Positions 7,944 through 12,276 of a stretch of 12,276 nt of DNA are shown here, one piece after another. The stretch is taken from assembly GCA_015143735.1 (NCBI GenBank), contig VKHC01000202.1, forward strand, positions 1,499 to 13,774, written 5' to 3'. The translations under genes and the position numbers were made by a program. Positions within the stretch are counted from its first letter, which is position 1; every line of letters begins with the position of its first letter. Under the pieces are notes generated by a model. It was not told where the DNA came from and made no database searches. It saw nothing but the letters and a program-made list of their open reading frames with translations. This stretch comes from Synura sp. LO234KE. Taxonomy: Eukaryota; Sar; Synurophyceae; Synurales; Mallomonadaceae.

Positions 7944-10560
7944 TTAAACGAAATCCGCTGGGATTCGAGGAGCCCTCGCGGGCTTGAGATTGAGTTTAGC
8001 CTCCTCCACCATCTGGGTGGGGGATCTGATTAACCACGACGTGCGTAAACAAGTGTTGACATAATTGAGGGGATGTCGTTTGATTTATGTGCGAGGGACA
8101 TGCTTACGTATAGCCCCAAGCCGGATTGGAGTACGCCCCGCTGCGACTGTTCGCAAGCTTGTCCAGGTCCACGTTAATTACCTGCGCACAGTCATACATA
8201 CTTATATTATTGAAAATAAATATTTAACAGTAAATTGGGTTTATTGTAAATAAATAATATGTCCTATTGAACTCAGAAGCTGGAAGATCGATCAGTACTC
8301 GGACTCTTCTCCTAATTTCCTGATTCGGTTTCTTTAATCGAGAATATAGATCGCCCCACAGGAACGAACGAACTAGAGTTGGGGGTGATGCATCTTCTAG
8401 TTGAGACTAATACTCAGCGCTTGGCGCTTACATTTCGCCTGTCAGGTGCAATATCTGCTTCAAAAGCGTACAAAACTACTTCCATTCCGTCGAAGAAATA
8501 AACGCGGCGCACCAACCCCCCCAGCCACTCGGTGGTTTTCCGCATTCGGTTCGACACCACTCGGTGGCTGTTAAAGTGAGTGTGATAATGGCCTGCGCGC
8601 CGAATGCGACCCCGGCCACACCTACACCCACAGTATCGGCCCACTTACCGAGGACGGATTCCTTTTGAAGTATTCCTTAATTCCGGCGGTGGTCACCGTC
8701 GACAGCACGTTATTTGTGATCCAATAGACCCCTGTGAGATAGGACAGGACAACAGAGAAACAGGTTCCCTCTCGTATCAGTGAAGTTTGCTAGTGCGATA
8801 AGCAGCCGACTATACTTTCACCGGACTGCACCACAACACCGATACGGTGGGGAGGCCGTTGTGTTGTACATTTCAACAAAAAGTGAAGTTCAGCCTCCAG
8901 GGGGACCGCACCTAGTCCGGCGGGCACGCTGAGACTGAAGTAGCCGAGCATCAAGGGCAAGAACTTCAGTATTCTCTGCGGGACAAGTTTCAAGTCGCAA
9001 GACAAAATGTATGAGTGATCATGTTCGTGTATGAAGAGGGAAGTCGGTTCTCCAAATGAGAAAGCAACGTGTACGCGGGCGACGTCAGTGTCTCCTCTGG
9101 CGCACGGCCCGAGGAGTAGGGTCTCCCCTCTGCCCCCCACCCCCCGCAGCACCCTACCTGACTACGTTGGACGGCGGGATCGTCAGAGGGCGGGGACAGG
9201 ACTTGAAGAGAAACGGTTTGGGCCAATATCAGCAGGAGAGGAATCGAAGCGAACGCGATGGTGTTCTCCCACCCAAGAGGCGGCACACCGTTCGCCCATC
9301 CCTGATCAACAGATGAGGATTACTTAAAACGGAATCCGATGATCATAAATGCTTTCGCGCACCCCGAGTAACCAAGCGGAGGACTTGGTGCCGTAGACGG
9401 GTCCCTCCAAGTCGGGCAGCCACAGAAAGGCCTCGCTCAGACGGTCTTGCTGTGGCACATTATTTCAAAGGCGGAGTTACATCATGACATTAGTCGTGTA
9501 TTCGATGCACGAGGGAGCCCTGCCCTGCCCTGCCCTTCTGGTGCCTTACCGCTGCCAGGTTCTGGAAGGATCGGTAGAGCGCGATGAACACCGGAATCTG
9601 GACGATGGCGGGGAGGCAGCCTGCCAGAGGATTGACCTGTGTGGAGAGACGGAAGGGCAAGGCAGGGGAGGGGGAAGGGCGTGAATGCCTGGCGGAGGGA
9701 TATGGCGAGTGAGGACGCGCTCGACCTACTTGAGTTTCTTGATATAAAAGAGCAATCATCTGGTTTTGCAGATTCTGATCGTTGGGAAATTTACTCCTTA
9801 TTTCTTGAATCTAAATGTAAGATCGCAAGAATATTTATTCGATTTGGGGAAGTAACACACAATAGGAAGAAAAGAATACTCTAAATCTGCCATTTTATAT
9901 TTATTTTGTTACTTACTTTGGGAGACAATGCTTGCGTCCTTTGCGACGAAAGTAATTGTTGAAAAGTTAATGGTAAAACGGCTAGGCGAACTAGCATCGT
10001 GAAAAGAATGATGCCTGGAGATCAGCATATGTGAAATCCAACGATAATATCAAGCACGCAAGTTATAATTTACTTGGTCCGTAGGCATTCTTTAACCCCA
10101 AATTCTGTTATAGAGAGCGTCAAATAAATTCAATCCGGTCCAATATAATGAATACCGTTAAGAAATCATGTAGAGATACCACAAGTCCTTGTATAGATAA
10201 TTGGAATGAGTCAAAAGCATTAAAAACCGGGTTTCCATTTAGGAAACAGAAAGGTGCCCATCCAGGTTCACCAAACGCCGGACATTGAACAGGACCAACT
10301 GTTGCAACTGCATCCGATATTCCCTGAGCAGCTAGTTGAGCCCAAACTGGAGCATTAAGGAACAGTTCCTGAGTATAAAGCGCAGTGTCATGACCCGCCA
10401 TAATCATACTGATTTGCGTCCTTTGTCCTAAAATTATAAAATAAAAATTGATATTTTAAAATCAGGGAAAGTTACCGGCTTTTGTGGGTGATCTTTTAGC
10501 ATTAAATGAGCTTGTTCGTGAAAAGATAAACACGGACAGGTAAATAAAGATTGATTTCAT
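7944..10560 (-). CDS. ALB3: ALB3 thylakoid membrane insertase (YidC/Oxa1/Alb3 family), 11 exons
   Basis: ALB3 inserts light-harvesting and other proteins into the thylakoid membrane, working with cpSRP. Exons in gene order: 10560-10476, 10427-10156, 10104-10074 (31 nt), 10014-9917, 9810-9730, 9636-9550, 9449-9363, 9301-9158, 8975-8912, 8731-8649, 8012-7944. All borders are GT-AG and all phases match, giving 366 codons plus TAA. Residues 1-19 form a signal peptide (MKSIFIYLSVFIFSRTSSF); the SSFNA junction resembles the Phe motif at transit peptides of red secondary plastids. A lumenal-type domain follows. TM1 is SIILFTMLVRLAVLPL, with the conserved groove Arg near residue 139. Then come QNQMIALLYQETQ, NPLAGCLPAIVQIPVFIAL (TM2), FLWLPDLEGPVYG, PPLGWENTIAFASIPLLLI (TM3) and ILKFLPLMLGYFSLSVPAGL-GVYWITNNVLSTV (last TMs). 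The final exon (MVEEAKLNLKP to the stop) is the least certain join. Start: the only in-frame ATG before the signal peptide. GC jumps sharply between the exons at 9730 and 9636. Confidence 0.92.
8013..8648 (-). other. Last ALB3 intron (636 nt)
   Basis: Donor TCG/GTAAGTGG at 8648 and acceptor CCCCCACCCAG ending at 8013. It contains copy B of the dispersed repeat and a TGTTGA at 8055 that could mark the start of an old LTR-like insertion ending near 8282. A GC-rich minus-strand open stretch at 8414-8644 has no in-phase acceptor and is best read as intron. Confidence 0.6.
8252..8282 (+). repeat. Dispersed repeat, copy B (in ALB3 intron)
   Basis: Matches 3337-3367 at 27 of 31 positions. Reading the plus strand, TGTTGACATAATTG at about 8055 and CTCAGAAG at about 8279 would bound a roughly 228-bp unit rich in AATAAATA near its right end, as in a small solo LTR of Copia type. 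The right terminus is diverged and no clear target duplication is visible, so the element class is uncertain. Confidence 0.55.
9517..9536. repeat. Tandem GCCCT x4 in ALB3 intron
   Basis: Four perfect 5-bp units GCCCT (plus strand) lie just inside the intron after the donor at 9549. It is a short microsatellite with no evident function. Confidence 0.8.
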
Positions 10561-10772
10561 GAAAATATGAACTATCAAGAATATTTGTTCGGAAAGATTA
10601 TGTTGATGCCAATTACTGCAGCGAGCACCAATCAAATAATCACGGCAGGGCGGTTTACGATAAAAATATTCAACCAGGTCCACGTTGCATGGCTCACGTC
10701 AGCGTAGACTTCATTACAATATTGGGCATCCCAGCATAGTGATCGCGAGGAATTAAAATATACTTTTTTCCA
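10561..10772. promoter_or_regulatory. Head-to-head promoter interval between ALB3 and the right-hand gene
   Basis: The ATG of ALB3 (10560, minus) and the ATG of the next gene (10773, plus) are only 212 bp apart and diverge, so this interval must carry both 5' UTRs and promoters if both starts are right. Visible candidate elements: CCAAT at 10628-10632, and ACGTCA at 10696-10701 (TGACGT on the ALB3 strand), the core bound by bZIP proteins including aureochrome light receptors of photosynthetic stramenopiles. Site function is inference. Confidence 0.5.
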
Positions 10773-12276
10773 ATGGATCCTATAAACTTAGAGGACAGAT
10801 CTCAAATTATGCCCGTGGATGTAGTCAATGCCTTTTTGACCATAGCATCTTCTGTGGAGCTTATCATGGTAATTTCATAACTTATAAATTAGTGGAATTT
10901 GTTTTTGTAAAAATTTTAATTTTCTCTCGAAAAATTTGTACTTATTTTGGCAAGGCTGAAGCAATGCAGCAGCAAGGGCAAATGCGAATGAATATGGCCT
11001 CAATCTCAAATCAATTTTTCCGTCGGTGTGGAATTCCTGCACATCAATGGATATTTTGCGATTCTCTCTTTCTTCGCTACTTCGCAAAATACTCAAAGAT
11101 GGTTCACCTTGGAAAAGTTTTCTCATCACATGCAACTTGGTACGGTAGCTCTATTTCGTACAAAACACCAATTTATATTTGTTTAAACCTTTAGCTTTTT
11201 CGCATGCATATGCCTCATGAACCGATATGAATTGATCAAATTGGTCTTGGACGTATATTCAGATGGATCAAAATATCTGCTGTCTTATGAAATGCTTGAA
11301 ACTCTTTTGAGGAATGTCTTGGACACGAAAACATGTGGAAATATACAAATGTAAGAAATACGGCATAATAATTTACATCCTTCCCACTGACGCCTACTGC
11401 TCATCAGTAAAGCTGCCGAGATATTGGATCAATTCCAATCTTATGCAAATACAAACCCTGTATTGAAGAGAGGGAGAAAAGGTGTCAGTAAGAAATCTAC
11501 GGAGAATGTGGTGGGCTCCAATCCTATCGATAACAACCAATCAAAACAAGATATCGCCGCCAGAAACTCCGCTGGATTTTCGCCTTTTAATATATTTCCT
11601 CGAATTATTCCCAGTGAAATACATGACGACGATAGAGGCACGAGTTCCGATTCTAAACGTAATGATATTAACGATCAGAAGTGGAGCGATGTTAGTGGAG
11701 GGGACGAGTCCGATACTGATGATGATGTCGTCGAGCTTAAAGACGTGCATAACTATGCGGGGGCTCACTCCGCGGCTACGAGAGTAATTGCGTATTTCAT
11801 ATCTAAGAAATCGCCGAACTGTCTCTGGCCGGTGATGATGCTGCAGTGTCAGGTTAACAATCATCACCTTTATTTGCGATCTTGTTCATCACTATTTCAC
11901 GACTATATTACTTATCTTGTACTTCCTATCCTGTTTTTCTCATTCCTTGCTCACACACCGAAGGCTCGTCTCCACGTTGTTCTACCGTTCGACCTCCGTT
12001 TTCGCTTATCGTTTACTTCATTTTCTTCTGTCAGCTCCGGAAGATATTTATGGGCGAGGAGTTTTGGCAGCGGTGGCAGCGAGACACGTACTTTCAGCGA
12101 CTGCGCAGCCAACAGGTGACCAGCGACGGCTTCCTTCTTGCTCAAGTGCTCTTCCGAGACTTCGTCGCGACCAACACGTGTCTACAAGAGGCGAAGCTGA
12201 AGGAGGAAGAGGAGCATCTCAGGCGCCTGCACCTCCAGCTACAGCAACAAGTGCTCGCCCACCCGCGGCGAAGACG
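10773..12276 (+). CDS. Unrecognised multi-exon protein with acidic linker and C-terminal coiled coil (3' incomplete)
   Basis: Proposed exons: 10773-10868 (MDPINLEDRSQ to VELIM, donor GTAATT); 10955-11139; 11195-11350; 11408-11852; 12035 to the window end. Phases agree (0, 2, 2, 0) with GT-AG borders. The best-supported join is 11350/11408, which links RNVLDTKTCGNIQ to KAAEILDQFQSYA. Exon four has a basic patch (KRGRKGVSKKS) and an acidic run (GGDESDTDDDVVELKD), suggesting a disordered, perhaps nuclear, linker. Exon five reads FMGEEFWQRWQRDTYFQRLR, then an E/L/Q-rich coiled coil (KEEEEHLRRLHLQLQQQ), and is GC-rich unlike the rest. Exon two is doubtful: another plus frame of the same stretch also looks coding (VEFLHINGYFAIL, QRWFTLEKFSHHM) but meets TGA upstream. 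I do not recognise the family. Transcribed divergently from ALB3. Confidence 0.55.

Noticed and set aside
8414-8644. GC-rich minus-strand open frame inside the last ALB3 intron
   Set aside because: It has no acceptor in a phase that joins the phase-0 end of exon 8649-8731, and its sequence matches nothing in the family.
9031-9327. Overlapping plus-strand open frames opposite ALB3 exon 9158-9301
   Set aside because: They are GC-rich shadows of a conserved ALB3 exon.
10875-11135. Minus-strand open frame of 86 codons
   Set aside because: It overlaps a plus-strand exon with matching splice phase; no neighbouring minus exons support it.
1-12276. Prokaryotic systems such as CRISPR arrays, operons, or tRNA/rRNA genes
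   Set aside because: No regular spaced repeats, ribosome-binding sites with polycistronic spacing, or tRNA T-loop signatures were seen; the genes are intron-rich and eukaryotic.

Overview
This window reads as nuclear DNA of a photosynthetic eukaryote. The genes are split by many GT-AG introns. One of them is the thylakoid insertase ALB3, and its first exon encodes a signal peptide followed at once by a Phe-containing junction (SSFNA), the kind of bipartite leader used to reach a red-algal-derived secondary plastid. A photosynthetic stramenopile fits best. Another alga with a complex red plastid is possible. Exons were assembled by hand from splice sites, phase and family knowledge; no alignment was run.

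Layout, left to right. (1) 55-1364, plus: an unrecognised helical protein of about 418 aa with a Gly/Ala-rich hydrophobic C-terminal segment. (2) 1365-2510: intergenic, with a short signal-peptide-like ORF and scattered ACTAGTACTA-type repeats. (3) 2511-4784, minus: actin-related protein ARP6 (SWR1/SRCAP chromatin remodelling). Its four C-terminal exons are clean, while the two more 5' exons look disrupted and the N-terminal third is not found. (4) About 4961-6960, plus: a degenerate leucine-rich-repeat (AMN1/FBXL-like) gene whose LRR motifs jump between all three frames and are crossed by stops. (5) 6961-7943: intergenic. (6) 7944-10560, minus: ALB3, eleven exons, 366 codons, every junction in phase. 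(7) 10561-10772: a 212-bp head-to-head promoter interval. (8) 10773 to the end, plus: an unrecognised multi-exon protein, 3' incomplete.

The most striking property is compositional. In ALB3, ARP6 and the right-hand gene the 5' exons are AT-rich and the 3' exons GC-rich, with an abrupt switch. In ALB3 two adjacent exons 93 bp apart go from about 32% to about 62% GC (hand count). All clear disruptions lie in the AT-rich block 4350-6960, which suggests either a decaying locus or poor consensus sequence there. The genes do not form a pathway; they are ordinary eukaryotic neighbours.
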